64,000 bases of DNA. It comes from Cellulomonas iranensis NBRC 101100 = JCM 18110 (GTDB lineage Bacteria > Actinomycetota > Actinomycetes > Actinomycetales > Cellulomonadaceae). Under the pieces are notes generated by a model. That model worked only from the letters and a program-made list of their open reading frames with translations, was not told where the DNA came from and searched no databases. The stretch is taken from assembly GCF_001552375.1 (NCBI RefSeq), contig NZ_BCRB01000001.1, positions 1 through 64,000 of the forward strand. Direction: 5' to 3'. Each line of letters starts with the position of its first letter. The stretch's first letter is position 1. A program made the position numbers and the translations under genes. Positions 27,681-37,506 of this stretch are shown in pieces.

Positions 27681-28595
27681 ATGCGCGCCCAGTTCATCCT
27701 GTCCGAGATCGGCATCGGCCTGCGCCGCAACCTGTCGATGACCGTGTCGGTCGTGCTCGTGACGTTCGTGTGCCTGACCTTCCTCGGTGCCGCCGCGCTG
27801 CTGCAGACGCAGATCGGCAAGATGAAGGACGACTTCTACGACAAGGTCGAGGTCTCGGTCTTCCTGTGCCCCGAGAACTCCGCGGCGCCCACGTGCGCGG
27901 CCGGTGAGGTGACGCAGGAGCAGCGCGACGACATCCTCGCGGCGCTCGACGCGCCCGACGTCGCGCGCTACGTCGAGCAGATCTTCACCGAGTCGAAGGA
28001 GGAGGCGTACGAGACGTTCAAGCGGCAGTGGGGCGACCAGTTCTGGGCGTCGGCCGCCACCGCCGACGACATGAACTCGTCGCTGCGCATCAAGCTCACG
28101 GACCCCGAGCAGTACCAGGTCGTCGCCGACGTCGTGTCCGGCCGCCCGGGCGTCGAGTCGGTGCAGGACCAGCGGCGGCTGTTCGACAACCTCTTCCTCG
28201 TGCTCGACCGCGCCACGTGGGCCGCCGGCGGGCTCGCCGCGATCATGCTGCTCGCGGCCGTGCTGCTCATCACCACCACGATCCGGCTGTCCGCTCTCAG
28301 CCGCCGCCGTGAGACCGGCATCATGCGCCTCGTCGGTGCGTCCACGCTGTTCATCCAGCTGCCGTTCATGCTCGAGGGCGCGATCGCTGCGACGCTCGGC
28401 GCGGGGCTCGCGATCGGCGGCCTGTGGCTCGGGGTCGAATACCTCGTCACCGACTGGCTCGGCAAGTCCGTGACGTGGATCCCGTACGTCGGGACGTCGG
28501 ACGTCCTGACGATCGCACCGCTCCTGGTGCTCGTCGCGTTCGTGCTCGCCGCGATCTCGTCCCTCGTCACCCTCAGCCGCTACACGAAGGTGTGA
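27681..28595 (+). CDS. ftsX: Cell-division membrane protein FtsX
   Basis: Permease-like partner of FtsE, 304 aa. One N-terminal helix (about 20-42), a long extracytoplasmic domain (about 43-175) with two Cys residues (FLCPENSAAPTCAAG) that may form a disulfide, and three C-terminal helices follow the FtsX topology. AGAIMLL-type and LSRRRETGIMRLVGAS sequences mark the cytoplasmic coupling loop. GGGAG precedes the ATG. It does not transport; it transmits FtsE ATP hydrolysis to a periplasmic murein hydrolase, here probably the next gene. Confidence 0.96.
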   Translation: MRAQFILSEIGIGLRRNLSMTVSVVLVTFVCLTFLGAAALLQTQIGKMKDDFYDKVEVSVFLCPENSAAPTCAAGEVTQEQRDDILAALDAPDVARYVEQIFTESKEEAYETFKRQWGDQFWASAATADDMNSSLRIKLTDPEQYQVVADVVSGRPGVESVQDQRRLFDNLFLVLDRATWAAGGLAAIMLLAAVLLITTTIRLSALSRRRETGIMRLVGASTLFIQLPFMLEGAIAATLGAGLAIGGLWLGVEYLVTDWLGKSVTWIPYVGTSDVLTIAPLLVLVAFVLAAISSLVTLSRYTKV

Positions 28596-28597
28596 GC

Positions 28598-30016
28598 ATG
28601 CGCCGACCCGACCGTCCCTCCCGCACCCGCCGCGCGCTGCACGCAGGCGTCGCGCTCGTCGCCGCGCTCGCGGTCGCCGTCCCGGCGCTCGTCGCCGGCT
28701 CGGCGCCGGCGCTCGCCGACGACCTGTCGAACAAGCGCGCCGACGTCGAGCGCCGCCAGGCCGAGGCCGACCAGCGCGCCGCGGCCCTCGAGGAGACGCT
28801 CGAGGAGCTCGGCGGCGAGCTCGCGGACGCGGTCGCCCGGCTCGCGGAGGTCGAGGCGCAGCTGCCCGCCGCGCAGAGCAGGCTCGACGAGGCCGTCGCC
28901 GCCGCGCAGGCCGCGCAGCGCGAGGCCGAGATCCTCGCCGCACGGCTGCAGGCGGCGCGCGACGAGGAGGCGTCGATCGGCGACCAGATCGTCGTCGACG
29001 GCGAGCGCGAGCAGGAGATCCGTGCGGCCATCGGCCAGATGGCGCGCAGCGCCTACCAGGGCGGGCGTGACGTCTCCAGCATGAGCGTGATGCTCGACGC
29101 GGAGAGCTCGCAGGACTTCGTCCGCAAGTACGGGCTCGTGTCCACGGCGATGCGCACGCAGACGCAGGTGCTCGACGAGCTCACCGAGCTCGCGGCCCGG
29201 AACAAGAACGCGCAGGCGCGGCAGCAGGCGGTGCGCGAGAAGGTCGACGAGCTCAAGGCCGCGGCCGACCAGAAGCTCGCCGAGGCGCAGCAGGCGCAGG
29301 CCGAGGCGGCCAGCGCCAAGCAGGCGCTCGACCAGCTCGTGGCCGAGCAGCAGGAGCGCCAGGCGGCCATCGCGGGCCGCAAGGCCGAGGTCGAGGCGCA
29401 GGCCGCGGCCGCGGACGCCGAGCGGGGCAAGCTCGCGGGCGAGCTCGCGCAGATCGTCGAGCAGCAGCGTCAGCAGCGCGAGGCCGAGGAGGCTGCGCGG
29501 CGCGCGGCCGCCCAGAACAACAACAACAACGGCGGCGGTGGCGGCGGTACGGGTACCGGTGGCGGGGGCGGCGGCACGAGCCCGCAGCCCGGCGGTGCGC
29601 GCCCCGGCGCGAAGTTCGGCAACCCCACCGCGCACAACCCGATCTACGTGACCTCCGAGTACGGCATGCGCATGCACCCCGTGCTGGGCTACATGCGCAT
29701 GCACGCCGGCATCGACCTGCGCGACCGGTGCGGCGAGCCCGTCTACGCGGGCCGCGACGGGACCGTGCAGTGGGCCCGGTTCCGCAGCGGGTACGGCAAC
29801 CAGGTGATGGTCGACCACGGCTGGGTCGACGGGTCGTCGCTCATGTCGAGCTACAACCACATGTCGTCGTTCGTCGTCGGCGCCGGGGCGCGCGTGAGCG
29901 CCGGCCAGCTGCTCGGCTACGCGGGAAACACCGGCACGTCGGCGGCCTGCCACCTGCACTTCGAGGTGTACGTCAACGGCTCGACGACCAACCCGCGGCC
30001 GTACCTGGGGCTGTGA
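28598..30016 (+). CDS. Secreted coiled-coil M23 peptidoglycan endopeptidase
   Basis: Cell-wall hydrolase of 472 aa. A signal peptide ends after ALA at residue 40. A long coiled coil (about 45-300) rich in Gln, Ala and Glu heptads is followed by an Asn-run and Gly-rich linker (about 305-330), then a LytM/M23 domain with HAGID (H369, D373) and HLHFE (H452, H454), the zinc and catalytic residues. The architecture matches EnvC- and PcsB-like hydrolases activated by FtsEX, and the gene starts 2 nt after the ftsX stop. In mycobacteria the FtsEX partner is an NlpC/P60 enzyme; here the M23 type occupies the place. All catalytic residues are present, so it is a true enzyme, not an EnvC-like activator. 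Confidence 0.93.
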   Translation: MRRPDRPSRTRRALHAGVALVAALAVAVPALVAGSAPALADDLSNKRADVERRQAEADQRAAALEETLEELGGELADAVARLAEVEAQLPAAQSRLDEAVAAAQAAQREAEILAARLQAARDEEASIGDQIVVDGEREQEIRAAIGQMARSAYQGGRDVSSMSVMLDAESSQDFVRKYGLVSTAMRTQTQVLDELTELAARNKNAQARQQAVREKVDELKAAADQKLAEAQQAQAEAASAKQALDQLVAEQQERQAAIAGRKAEVEAQAAAADAERGKLAGELAQIVEQQRQQREAEEAARRAAAQNNNNNGGGGGGTGTGGGGGGTSPQPGGARPGAKFGNPTAHNPIYVTSEYGMRMHPVLGYMRMHAGIDLRDRCGEPVYAGRDGTVQWARFRSGYGNQVMVDHGWVDGSSLMSSYNHMSSFVVGAGARVSAGQLLGYAGNTGTSAACHLHFEVYVNGSTTNPRPYLGL

Positions 30017-30153
30017 CCTGCGCGTCGTCCGCGGATTCCCGTGGGACGACGCGGGTGGGCGCCGGTAGTGTCGGACGTCGGCGGTCGTGAGGACTGCCGC
30101 GACGACCGCCCGCGAACCGGGCACGGGACAGCACAGGGACGGAGGGCCGCGCG

Positions 30154-30630
30154 GTGGCGAAGGCGAAGGTGGACGGCCGCACGATGGTCGCCGCCAACCG
30201 CAAGGCGCGGCACGACTACCTGATCCAGGACGTGTTCGAGGCCGGCCTGGTGCTCACGGGCACCGAGGTCAAGGCGCTGCGCGCCGGCCGCGCGTCGCTG
30301 GTGGACGGCTGGGGCGAGATCGAGTCGGGCGAGGCGTGGCTGCACGGCGTGCACATCCCCGAGTACTCGCAGGGCACGTGGACCAACCACGCGCCGCGGC
30401 GCAAGCGCAAGATGCTGCTGCACCGCGAGGAGATCGAGCGGCTCGAGGCGCGCACGCGCGAGAAGGGGCACACGATCGTGCCGCTCGCGCTGTACTTCCT
30501 CGACGGCCGCGCCAAGGTCGAGATCGCGCTGGCGATCGGCAAGAAGGACTGGGACAAGCGCCAGGCCCTGCGCGAGCGGCAGGACAACCTCGAGGCGCAG
30601 CGAGCGATGAGGGAGCGACGCGACCGGTGA
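30154..30630 (+). CDS. smpB: tmRNA-binding protein SmpB
   Basis: SmpB, 158 aa, delivers tmRNA to stalled ribosomes. It opens with the beta-barrel start [32 protein letters not shown] and has the C-terminal basic tail ([13 protein letters not shown]). GGAGGG at 30141-30146 precedes the GTG. TAGTGT at 30066-30071 is a possible -10. The cognate tmRNA gene is in this window at 39100. Its stop overlaps the GTG of the DUF2207 gene. Confidence 0.97.
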   Translation: MAKAKVDGRTMVAANRKARHDYLIQDVFEAGLVLTGTEVKALRAGRASLVDGWGEIESGEAWLHGVHIPEYSQGTWTNHAPRRKRKMLLHREEIERLEARTREKGHTIVPLALYFLDGRAKVEIALAIGKKDWDKRQALRERQDNLEAQRAMRERRDR

Positions 30631-32546
30631 CCGACGTGCGTCCGGACGGATCCGACCCTGTTCTGGCGCGTGCGGTGCGGCGGCTCGCCGTGCTCGCCCT
30701 CGTGCTCGTCGTGGCGCTGGGGGTGATCCTGCTCGCGCCGCCCGTGGCGCTCGCGGCGCCCGCGCCCGGCGACCTGTCCAGCGGGCGGGAGATCACGCGC
30801 TACGACGTGACGGCCGACGCGGCCGTCGACGGCAGCGTCGACGTGCGCATCGAGCTCGACTTCGACTACGGCGACGACCCGGGGCACGGGCCGTACCTCA
30901 CGTTCCCGACGCGGGTGTCCTACGACGACGAGCAGGACCGCGTGTTCGAGTTCAGCGACGTGCGGGCGTCGAGCCCCACGGGCGCGCCGGCCGGCGTGGA
31001 CCGCGAGGACGAGACGTCGGCGATGGTCCTGCGCATCGGGGACGAGGACGTCGACGACGTCACGGGCGTGCAGACGTACGTCGTGACCTTCACCGTCGAC
31101 GGCTGGATCAACCCCGCGAACGCGCAGCACTCGGGCGACGAGCTGTACTGGAACGTCATCGGCCCCGGGTGGGAGATCCCGCTGTCGCAGCTGTCGGTCA
31201 CCGTGTCGGGGCCCGCGCCCGTCGAGGGCGCCGCGTGCTTCGTGGGCCCGTACGGCTCGACGACGCCCTGCCGGTCGGTGACGACCGACGGGGGGACGGC
31301 GTCGTTCACGCAGGACGTCGTGACGGTCGGCGACCAGCTGACGACCGTCACCGGGTGGCCCGGCGGCACGTTCCCGGGCGTGCAGCCGATCCTGCGCCCC
31401 AAGCCCGACCCGACGCTGCCGCTCGCACCGGCCAACCCCGCCGGGGCGTTGGCGGGCGCGCTGCTGCTGGTCGGCAGCGGCCTGGTCGTGCGGCGCGTGC
31501 GCCGCACGGGCCGGGACCGCGCGTACCTCGGCCTGACGCCCGGGCTGCGCCCGGCCGACGGCCAGGAGGTCGCGACGGGGTACCGCGACCGCCGCATGCC
31601 CGTGAGCGTGCAGTTCCAGCCGCCGCAGGACGCGCGGCCGGGGGAGATCGGCACGCTCGTCGACGAGAAGGCCGACCCCGTCGACGTCACGGCGACCATC
31701 GTCGACCTCGCGGTGCGCGGCTGGCTGCGCATCGAGGAGGTGCCGCGGTCCAACCCGAAGAAGAAGCCCAAGGACTGGACGCTGGTGCGCCTGCGCGCCG
31801 GCACCGAGGGTCTGCTGCCGTTCGAGGCGTGGCTGCTGTCCGACCTGTTCGAGGAGGAGGACCGCGTCCAGCTGTCCGACCTGAGCACGACGTTCGCGTC
31901 GTCGCTCGCCAAGGTGCAGGACATGATGTACGAGCACGTCGCGAGCGTCGGCTGGTTCCGCGGCAACCCCAAGAAGGTGCGCAACGCGTGGCTCGCATCG
32001 GCGTTCGGGATCATGGGGCTCGGCGTCGCGGTGGCGCTCGTCGCGATGGCGATCGAGACGGTCCCCGGGCTGGCGCTCGTGGGCATCGCGATCACGCTGG
32101 TCGGGGTGCTGGTGCTCGCGGTGTCCAACCGGGCGCCCGCGCGCACGGCCGACGGCACCGCGGTGCTGGCCCAGGCCCTCGGGTTCCGCCGGTACCTCGC
32201 GACGGCCGAGGCGAACCAGCTGCGGTTCGAGGAGGGCGAGGACGTCTTCAGCCGGTACCTGCCGTACGCGATCGTGTTCGGCCTGACCGACCGGTGGGCG
32301 CGCGTGTTCGCCGAGCTCGCCGCGCAGGGGCGCGTGCTCGAGCAGCCCGGCTGGTACGTCGGGTCGTACGCGCCGACCGCGCACGCGTTCTGGGCCACGG
32401 GGTTCGTGGGCGCGCTCGACCGCTTCGAGTCCGTCGCGACGTCGGCCATCACGGCACCCACGCCGGGGTCCTCGGGCGGGTCCGGGTTCAGCGGCGGCGG
32501 GTTCTCCGGCGGTGGCGTCGGCGGCGGGGGCGGCGGGGGCTGGTGA
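30627..32546 (+). CDS. DUF2207-domain membrane protein
   Basis: Membrane protein of 639 aa. An N-terminal signal or anchor (about residues 15-38) is followed by an extracytoplasmic beta-rich DUF2207 domain (about 45-240), a helix near 265-282, a cytoplasmic winged-helix-like region ([22 protein letters not shown]), two further helices ([18 protein letters not shown] and a second) and a final region ending in a Gly-rich tail with a terminal Trp. Topology and tail are standard for the family, whose function is unknown. The GTG overlaps the smpB stop (GTGA), so it is translationally coupled to a trans-translation factor, although a functional link is not established. Confidence 0.85.
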   Translation: MTDVRPDGSDPVLARAVRRLAVLALVLVVALGVILLAPPVALAAPAPGDLSSGREITRYDVTADAAVDGSVDVRIELDFDYGDDPGHGPYLTFPTRVSYDDEQDRVFEFSDVRASSPTGAPAGVDREDETSAMVLRIGDEDVDDVTGVQTYVVTFTVDGWINPANAQHSGDELYWNVIGPGWEIPLSQLSVTVSGPAPVEGAACFVGPYGSTTPCRSVTTDGGTASFTQDVVTVGDQLTTVTGWPGGTFPGVQPILRPKPDPTLPLAPANPAGALAGALLLVGSGLVVRRVRRTGRDRAYLGLTPGLRPADGQEVATGYRDRRMPVSVQFQPPQDARPGEIGTLVDEKADPVDVTATIVDLAVRGWLRIEEVPRSNPKKKPKDWTLVRLRAGTEGLLPFEAWLLSDLFEEEDRVQLSDLSTTFASSLAKVQDMMYEHVASVGWFRGNPKKVRNAWLASAFGIMGLGVAVALVAMAIETVPGLALVGIAITLVGVLVLAVSNRAPARTADGTAVLAQALGFRRYLATAEANQLRFEEGEDVFSRYLPYAIVFGLTDRWARVFAELAAQGRVLEQPGWYVGSYAPTAHAFWATGFVGALDRFESVATSAITAPTPGSSGGSGFSGGGFSGGGVGGGGGGGW

Positions 32547-32577
32547 GCCCGCGCCCGTGACGCGTGCCGCGGCCGGT

Positions 32578-32602
32578 GCGGCCGGTCGGGTCAGCCGGCC
32601 GC
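32578..32602. terminator. Hairpin between convergent genes
   Basis: An 8-bp stem, GCGGCCGG (32578-32585) with CCGGCCGC (32595-32602), around a 9-nt loop. It covers the stop codon of the NDH-2-like gene and lies 31 nt after the DUF2207 stop, and could terminate either. Confidence 0.4.
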
Positions 32603-33940
32603 GTCGCGTGCGCCGAGCGCGGCGTCGCCCGTGCGGCGCAGCACGTTGCGCGCCACCACCTGCTGCCACGTCGACGCGCGCTCGGCGCGGCCCCGCCCGA
32701 CGAACGACACCGCCCAGTGCAGCAGGGTCGTCAGCCGGTTCTTGAAGCCCACCAGGTACACGAGGTGCACGCCGAGCCACAGCGCCCACGCGGCCACGCC
32801 CGCGGTGCGCACGGGCCCCACCTGCGCGACCGCGAAGAACCGCGACACCGTCGCCATGCTGCCCTTGTCGCGGTAGACGAACCGCTGCCCCGTCGGCTCG
32901 CCGCGCACGCGCGCCGCGATCTGCCCGGCCGCGTGCTGCCCGCTCTGGATCGCGACCTGCGCGACGCCCGGCAGGTCGTCGAGGCTCATGAGGTCCCCGA
33001 CGACGAACACCTCGGGGTGGCCCGGCAGCGTGCAGTCCGGCGCGACGCGCACGCGCCCGGCCCGGTCGGTCTCGGCGCCCGACCGCTCGGCGAGCACGCG
33101 CCCGAGCGGCGCGCCCGCGACACCCGCCGCCCACACCTTGCACACCGTCGGGATCTCGCGGCGGCGGCCGTCGGCGTCCTCGACCGTCACCGACCGGGCG
33201 TCGAGCTCGACGACCTTCCAGCCCGTCCACAGCTCGACGCCCAGCCGGTCGAGCTCGCGCGCCGCGGCCGACGCGAGCCGCTCCGGGTACCCGGGCAGCA
33301 CGTGCTCCACCGGGTCGACGAGCAGCACGCGCGCGCGGGCCGGGTCGGCGCGGCGGAACTGCCCGGGCAGCACGCGGTGCGCGAGCTCGGCGACCTGCCC
33401 CGCCATCTCGACGCCCGTCGGCCCGGCGCCGACCACGACGAACGTCAGCAGCCGGTCCGCGACCTCGGGGTCGTCCGTGAGCTCGGCCAGCTCGAACGCC
33501 CCCAGCACGCGCGCGCGGACCTCCATCGCGTCGTCGAGGCTCTTGAGACCGGGCGCGTGCTCGGCGAACTCGTCGCGGCCGAAGTACGACTGCCCGGCGC
33601 CTGCCGCCACGACCAGCGAGTCGTAGCGCGTGCGGACCTCGCCCAGCGGTGAGCGGTGCACGACCTCGCGCGCGTCGAGGTCGACGTCCTCGACCACGCC
33701 CAGCAGCACGCGGGCGTTGCGCTGGCGCCGCAGCACGTCGCGCGTCGCGGGTGCGATCTCGCCCGACGACAGGATGCCCGTCGCCACCTGGTAGAGCAGG
33801 GGCTGGAACAGGTGGTGGTTGACGCCGCTGATGACCGTGACGCGCACGCCGGGCACGTCCGCCAGCGCGCGCGTCGCGAACAGGCCGCCGAACCCGGACC
33901 CGACGACGACCACGTCGTGCGGGCGCTGCGTCGGTGCCAT
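32591..33940 (-). CDS. ndh: Type II NADH dehydrogenase-like FAD oxidoreductase
   Basis: Single-subunit flavoprotein of 449 aa. FAD-binding VVVGSGFGGLFATRAL is at the N terminus, the second dinucleotide fold TFVVVGAGPTGVEMAG is central, and CKVWAAGVAGAPLG and EVFVVGDLMSL complete the NDH-2 signature. The C terminus has a hydrophobic patch (AAWALWLGVHLVYLVGF) and an amphipathic helix that anchor NDH-2 to the membrane inner face. It should oxidise NADH and reduce menaquinone without proton pumping. AGGAGG directly upstream supports the ATG at 33940. Close relatives include NADH:flavin and sulfide:quinone reductases, but the sequence fits NDH-2 best. Confidence 0.88.
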   Translation of the reverse strand: MAPTQRPHDVVVVGSGFGGLFATRALADVPGVRVTVISGVNHHLFQPLLYQVATGILSSGEIAPATRDVLRRQRNARVLLGVVEDVDLDAREVVHRSPLGEVRTRYDSLVVAAGAGQSYFGRDEFAEHAPGLKSLDDAMEVRARVLGAFELAELTDDPEVADRLLTFVVVGAGPTGVEMAGQVAELAHRVLPGQFRRADPARARVLLVDPVEHVLPGYPERLASAAARELDRLGVELWTGWKVVELDARSVTVEDADGRRREIPTVCKVWAAGVAGAPLGRVLAERSGAETDRAGRVRVAPDCTLPGHPEVFVVGDLMSLDDLPGVAQVAIQSGQHAAGQIAARVRGEPTGQRFVYRDKGSMATVSRFFAVAQVGPVRTAGVAAWALWLGVHLVYLVGFKNRLTTLLHWAVSFVGRGRAERASTWQQVVARNVLRRTGDAALGARDAAG

Positions 33941-34160
33941 GGCGGCCTCCTGGTCGCGGTCGGGGGTCGTGCCTCGACGCTACGGGCGCCGCGCGCCGGA
34001 CGCGCGTCGGTGGGCGGTTCGGACGCCCTGCGGACCCGGTGCGTCCGGCGCCCCGCGGCGGCAGGACGTCGTGGGCGCCGTCACGGGCGTGGGCGCCGTT
34101 CAGGTTGCCGGCGTGGCGTCCTCGGGCGAGCGTGGAGGGGACGCCGACGAGAGGACCCGC

Positions 34161-34394
34161 ATGACGGCCAGCACCCCCGACCCGGATCCCGACACCACGC
34201 CCGGCCTCGAGCCCGGCGGGTCGGTCGCGCCCGGGGACACGCCGCCGGTGGAGTCGTCGACGTCGGGTGCGTCGGACCGGCAGCCGCCGACCGGGTCGAC
34301 CGGGGCCAACTGGGTCGCCTACGCCGTCGTCGGGGTCGCCGTGGTGCTCGTGGGTCTGTTCTTCGTCGGGTACGTGGTGGGCCTCGCGGACTGA
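34161..34394 (+). CDS. Small single-helix membrane protein
   Basis: Protein of 77 aa with a Pro/Asp/Thr-rich, disordered N-terminal half and one C-terminal helix (about residues 51-73, WVAYAVVGVAVVLVGLFFVGYVV). GAGAGGA at 34150-34156 lies 4 nt before the ATG. Codon use matches neighbours. I do not recognise a family; topology suggests an N-in or N-out tail-anchored protein. Confidence 0.6.
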   Translation: MTASTPDPDPDTTPGLEPGGSVAPGDTPPVESSTSGASDRQPPTGSTGANWVAYAVVGVAVVLVGLFFVGYVVGLAD

Positions 34395-34683
34395 CGCGAC
34401 CGGCCACGGGTCGCGAGGCGCGGGCGTGACGCGTGCGTCGACGGCGGTGGCCGGTGCGACGTCGGTCGGGGCGCCCGGGCGGTCCGGCGTCGGAGCGGGT
34501 CCCCCGGCGCGGGGAGTGTGTGGCGTTGCGGCTGTCAGGTGGCCGCAACGCCGCACGGCATCGACGGTCGTCGGCGACAGCGGGGCTCGGTCACGCGCTC
34601 GGCAGGGCGCCAGGACGGCGAGCCGCCGGGCACGGCTCCGCGCGAGGGACCACCGTCCCGGGTACGCGACGTGGGCCCACCGT

Positions 34684-34689
34684 TAGCGT
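34684..34689 (+). promoter_or_regulatory. -10 element of a leaderless promoter; otherwise empty 300-bp gap
   Basis: TAGCGT ends 6 nt before the ATG of the YwiC-like gene, so the transcript is probably leaderless. The rest of 34395-34683 holds no gene, repeat or structured RNA I can support. Confidence 0.5.
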
Positions 34690-34695
34690 GACCCG

Positions 34696-35478
34696 ATGAC
34701 CGCACCGCCGACGTCCGTGACGGCGACCGTGCCGCGAACCCCGCGACGCCGCCGGCCGTCGCAGGGCTGGGTGCCGCGGCAGCACGGGGCGTGGGCGATG
34801 CTCGTGGTCCCGCCGGTGGTCGGCGCCACGATGGCCGGCTGGACGTGGCGGCACGCGCTGCTGATGGCGGCGTGGCTCGTCGGGTACCTCGCGTACCACG
34901 CCGCGGGGATCTGGCTCCGGTCGGGACGCCGCGCACGGTACGTGCGCCCGGTCCTCGTCTACGGGGGCGCCGGTGTCGTGCTGCTGGCCGCGCTCGTGGC
35001 GTCGGCTCCGCGGCTGGTGCTGTGGTCGCCGGCGTTCGCGGTGCTGCTCGGCGTGAGCCTCGTGGCGTCGCTGCGGCGGGCCGACCGGTCGTGGTGGAAC
35101 GACACCGTCACGATCCTCGCGGCGGCCCTGCTGACGCCCGTGGCCGCCGGGCTCGGTGCGTCGGTGGTCGCACCGGGCCGACTGTGGACCGCCACGGCGG
35201 TACTCGCCGCGTACTTCTTGGGCACCGTCCCGTACGTGAAGTGCCTCATCCGCGACCGCGACGACCCGCGCGTGCGCCGCGTGTCCGTCGCGTACCACGT
35301 CGTGGTCGCGGTGCTCGGGGCGCTGCTCGACCCCGTGCTGGGTGCGGTCGGCGTGCTGCTCGTGCTGCGTGCCGTCGTCGTGCCGTGGCGGTGGACGCGG
35401 CTGCGTCCCGGACCGATCGGCGCGGGCGAGGTCCTCGCGACCGTGGTCGTCACGGTGGCGGTGCTGCTGCGGGTGTGA
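34696..35478 (+). CDS. YwiC-like integral membrane protein
   Basis: Polytopic membrane protein of 260 aa with about seven helices. The N-terminal motif [20 protein letters not shown] and PYVKCLIRDRDDPRVRRVS in the central loop are typical of the YwiC-like family, whose members resemble UbiA prenyltransferases in layout. The function is unknown. Its 3' end overlaps the convergent membrane-protein gene by 29 bp. Confidence 0.8.
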   Translation: MTAPPTSVTATVPRTPRRRRPSQGWVPRQHGAWAMLVVPPVVGATMAGWTWRHALLMAAWLVGYLAYHAAGIWLRSGRRARYVRPVLVYGGAGVVLLAALVASAPRLVLWSPAFAVLLGVSLVASLRRADRSWWNDTVTILAAALLTPVAAGLGASVVAPGRLWTATAVLAAYFLGTVPYVKCLIRDRDDPRVRRVSVAYHVVVAVLGALLDPVLGAVGVLLVLRAVVVPWRWTRLRPGPIGAGEVLATVVVTVAVLLRV

Positions 35479-36220
35479 CGTCGCCGGCCCGGGGAGGGAC
35501 ACGGAAGCCGAGCAGCATCGTGACGATCCCGGCGAGCGCGGTGATCGACCCGGCCCGGACGGTCATCGGCCCCGGGCCTGGTCGCGTCCACGCGTCGACC
35601 AGCAGCGGGAGGAGGCCGCGCGTCGCGCCGTCGCGGGACTCGGCGGCCGTCACGGCGTCGACCGCGCCGCCGCCGATCAGCAGGGCGAGTCCCGCCACGA
35701 TGACCACGACGCCGATCGCCACGACGCGGTCGCCGCCGACGGACCGCGCCGCGACCCGGGCGAGCAGCGCGATGCCGCCCAGCAGCATCGCCGGGACGCC
35801 CACGGCCAGCGCCACGACGGGCCACACGAGGTGGACGCCCGTCGCGACGAGCAGCGCGTCGCCCCACGGCGACTCGAAGCCGACAGTCGCCGCGACGACC
35901 CCCAGCAGGCAGCCGTGGACCAGGCTGAGGCCCAACGACCACCACACGGACGTGACGGTCGTGTCGTAGCAGCGGGCCCACCGCGGGCCCGACGTCCGGC
36001 GCCACGTGCCGACGAGCATCACGACGACGGCCGACGCCGTGACCAGGGCCGAGACCAGCGAGCCGGTGTCGCCCGACGGTCCCAGGGTGCGTGCCGTGAG
36101 GGACACGACGAGAGCCGTGACGGGCGCCCACCAGGGCAGCGAGCGCCACGGGACACCGGCGGCGCGTGAGACGACCCGGGGGTCGAGGTCCGGGGAGCCC
36201 TGATCTCGTGCGCCTGCCAC
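35450..36220 (-). CDS. Polytopic membrane protein, unknown function
   Basis: About 256 aa with six or more hydrophobic segments. I do not recognise a family. The start is set at GTG 36220 because a minus-strand TACGGT at 36228-36233 sits 7 nt upstream, a leaderless pattern repeated elsewhere here; GTG at 36229 is an in-frame alternative that overlaps this element. It is convergent with, and overlaps, the YwiC-like gene. Confidence 0.7.
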   Translation of the reverse strand: MAGARDQGSPDLDPRVVSRAAGVPWRSLPWWAPVTALVVSLTARTLGPSGDTGSLVSALVTASAVVVMLVGTWRRTSGPRWARCYDTTVTSVWWSLGLSLVHGCLLGVVAATVGFESPWGDALLVATGVHLVWPVVALAVGVPAMLLGGIALLARVAARSVGGDRVVAIGVVVIVAGLALLIGGGAVDAVTAAESRDGATRGLLPLLVDAWTRPGPGPMTVRAGSITALAGIVTMLLGFRVPPRAGDVTPAAAPPP

Positions 36221-36317
36221 GGCCGACACCGTAGTGACGCGGCGGTGCCCCGGGTGTGCGGTTGGTGGGCCACCCGGACACGAGACGTGCGCTGCACGAC
36301 GTGCGAGCCCTGGTGCG

Positions 36318-37379
36318 TCAGGTGCCGAGGATCTCCGCGAGGTCGAACCGTACGGGCTCGTCGAGCTGCGCGTACGTGCACGAGCGCGGGTCGCGGTCGG
36401 GGCGCCAGCGGCGGAACTGCGCGGTGTGCCGGAACCGGTCGCCCTCCATGTGGTCGTAGGCCACCTCGACGACCAGCTCGGGGCGCAGCGGCACGAACGA
36501 CAGGTCCTTGGTGGCGTTCCAGCGGCTCACCGCGCCCGGCAGGCGCTGCCCGGCGTGCGTCTGCTGGTCGGCCCAGCCGCCCCACGGGTGCGCGGCGAGG
36601 TCGACGTCGCGGTACGGCCCGAGGTCGTCGAGCAGCGTGCGACGTCGTGCCATCGGGAACGACGCGCTCACGCCGACGTGCTGCAGGTGGCCGTCGTCCG
36701 CCCACAGGCCCAGCAGCAGCGACCCGACCACGTCACCCGACTTGTGCCACCGGAAGCCCGCCACGACGCAGTCCGCCGTGCGCTCGTGCTTGATCTTGAA
36801 CATCGCGCGCTTGTCCGGCTGGTACGTGCCGTCGAGCGGCTTGGCGACGACGCCGTCGAGGCCCGCGCCCTCGAACTGCTCGAACCAGCGTCGCGCCTCG
36901 GCGAGGTCACCGGTCGCGGGCGTCACGTGCACGGGCGGACGCGCGTCGGCCAGCGCCTCGACGAGCAGCGCGCGACGCTCGGCGAACGGACGGCCCGTGA
37001 GGTCATCGTCGCCGAGCGCGAGCAGGTCGAACGCGACGAACGACACCGGTGTCTGCTCGGACAGCAGCTTCACGCGGCTCGCCGCGGGGTGGATGCGCTG
37101 CTGCAGCGCGTCGAAGTCGAGCCGGTCGCCCGTGACCAGGACGATCTCGCCGTCGACCACGCACCGCTCGGGCAGGTTCGCACGCAGCGCCTCGACGAGC
37201 TCGGGGAAGTACCGCGTCATCGGCTTCTCGTTGCGGCTGCCCAGCTCGACCTCGTCGCCGTCGCGGAACACGATCGTGCGGAACCCGTCCCACTTCGGCT
37301 CGACGTGCCCCACGTCCGGGATCTCCTTGACGGACTTCGCGAGCATCGGCGCGACGGGCGGCATCACCGGCAGGTCCAT
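36318..37379 (-). CDS. ligC: ATP-dependent DNA ligase, LigC type
   Basis: Nucleotidyltransferase of 353 aa. The adenylated lysine is K29 in EPKWDGFR, followed by ELGSRNEK (motif Ia/III region), CVVDGEIV (motif III/IIIa), DGVVAKPLDGTYQ (motif IV) and FKIKHERTADCVVAG (motif V), then an OB-fold domain. There is no polymerase or nuclease domain, and size and order match mycobacterial LigC, which acts in short-patch base-excision repair and backup end joining. The ATG at 37379 is preferred; the frame is open for a further 52 residues without domain content. Ku and polymerase partners are not in the window. Confidence 0.9.
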   Translation of the reverse strand: MDLPVMPPVAPMLAKSVKEIPDVGHVEPKWDGFRTIVFRDGDEVELGSRNEKPMTRYFPELVEALRANLPERCVVDGEIVLVTGDRLDFDALQQRIHPAASRVKLLSEQTPVSFVAFDLLALGDDDLTGRPFAERRALLVEALADARPPVHVTPATGDLAEARRWFEQFEGAGLDGVVAKPLDGTYQPDKRAMFKIKHERTADCVVAGFRWHKSGDVVGSLLLGLWADDGHLQHVGVSASFPMARRRTLLDDLGPYRDVDLAAHPWGGWADQQTHAGQRLPGAVSRWNATKDLSFVPLRPELVVEVAYDHMEGDRFRHTAQFRRWRPDRDPRSCTYAQLDEPVRFDLAEILGT

Positions 37380-37506
37380 CCGCCCATCGTGCGGCACGCC
37401 ACCGACACGTGCACAGGTGGCGCGTAGGTCCGCCCCAGCCCGCGTCCGGGACCGTGCTGTTGCCTGGTGGCAGCGGGCGCCGCAGGGGCGCCGACAGGAG
37501 GACACC

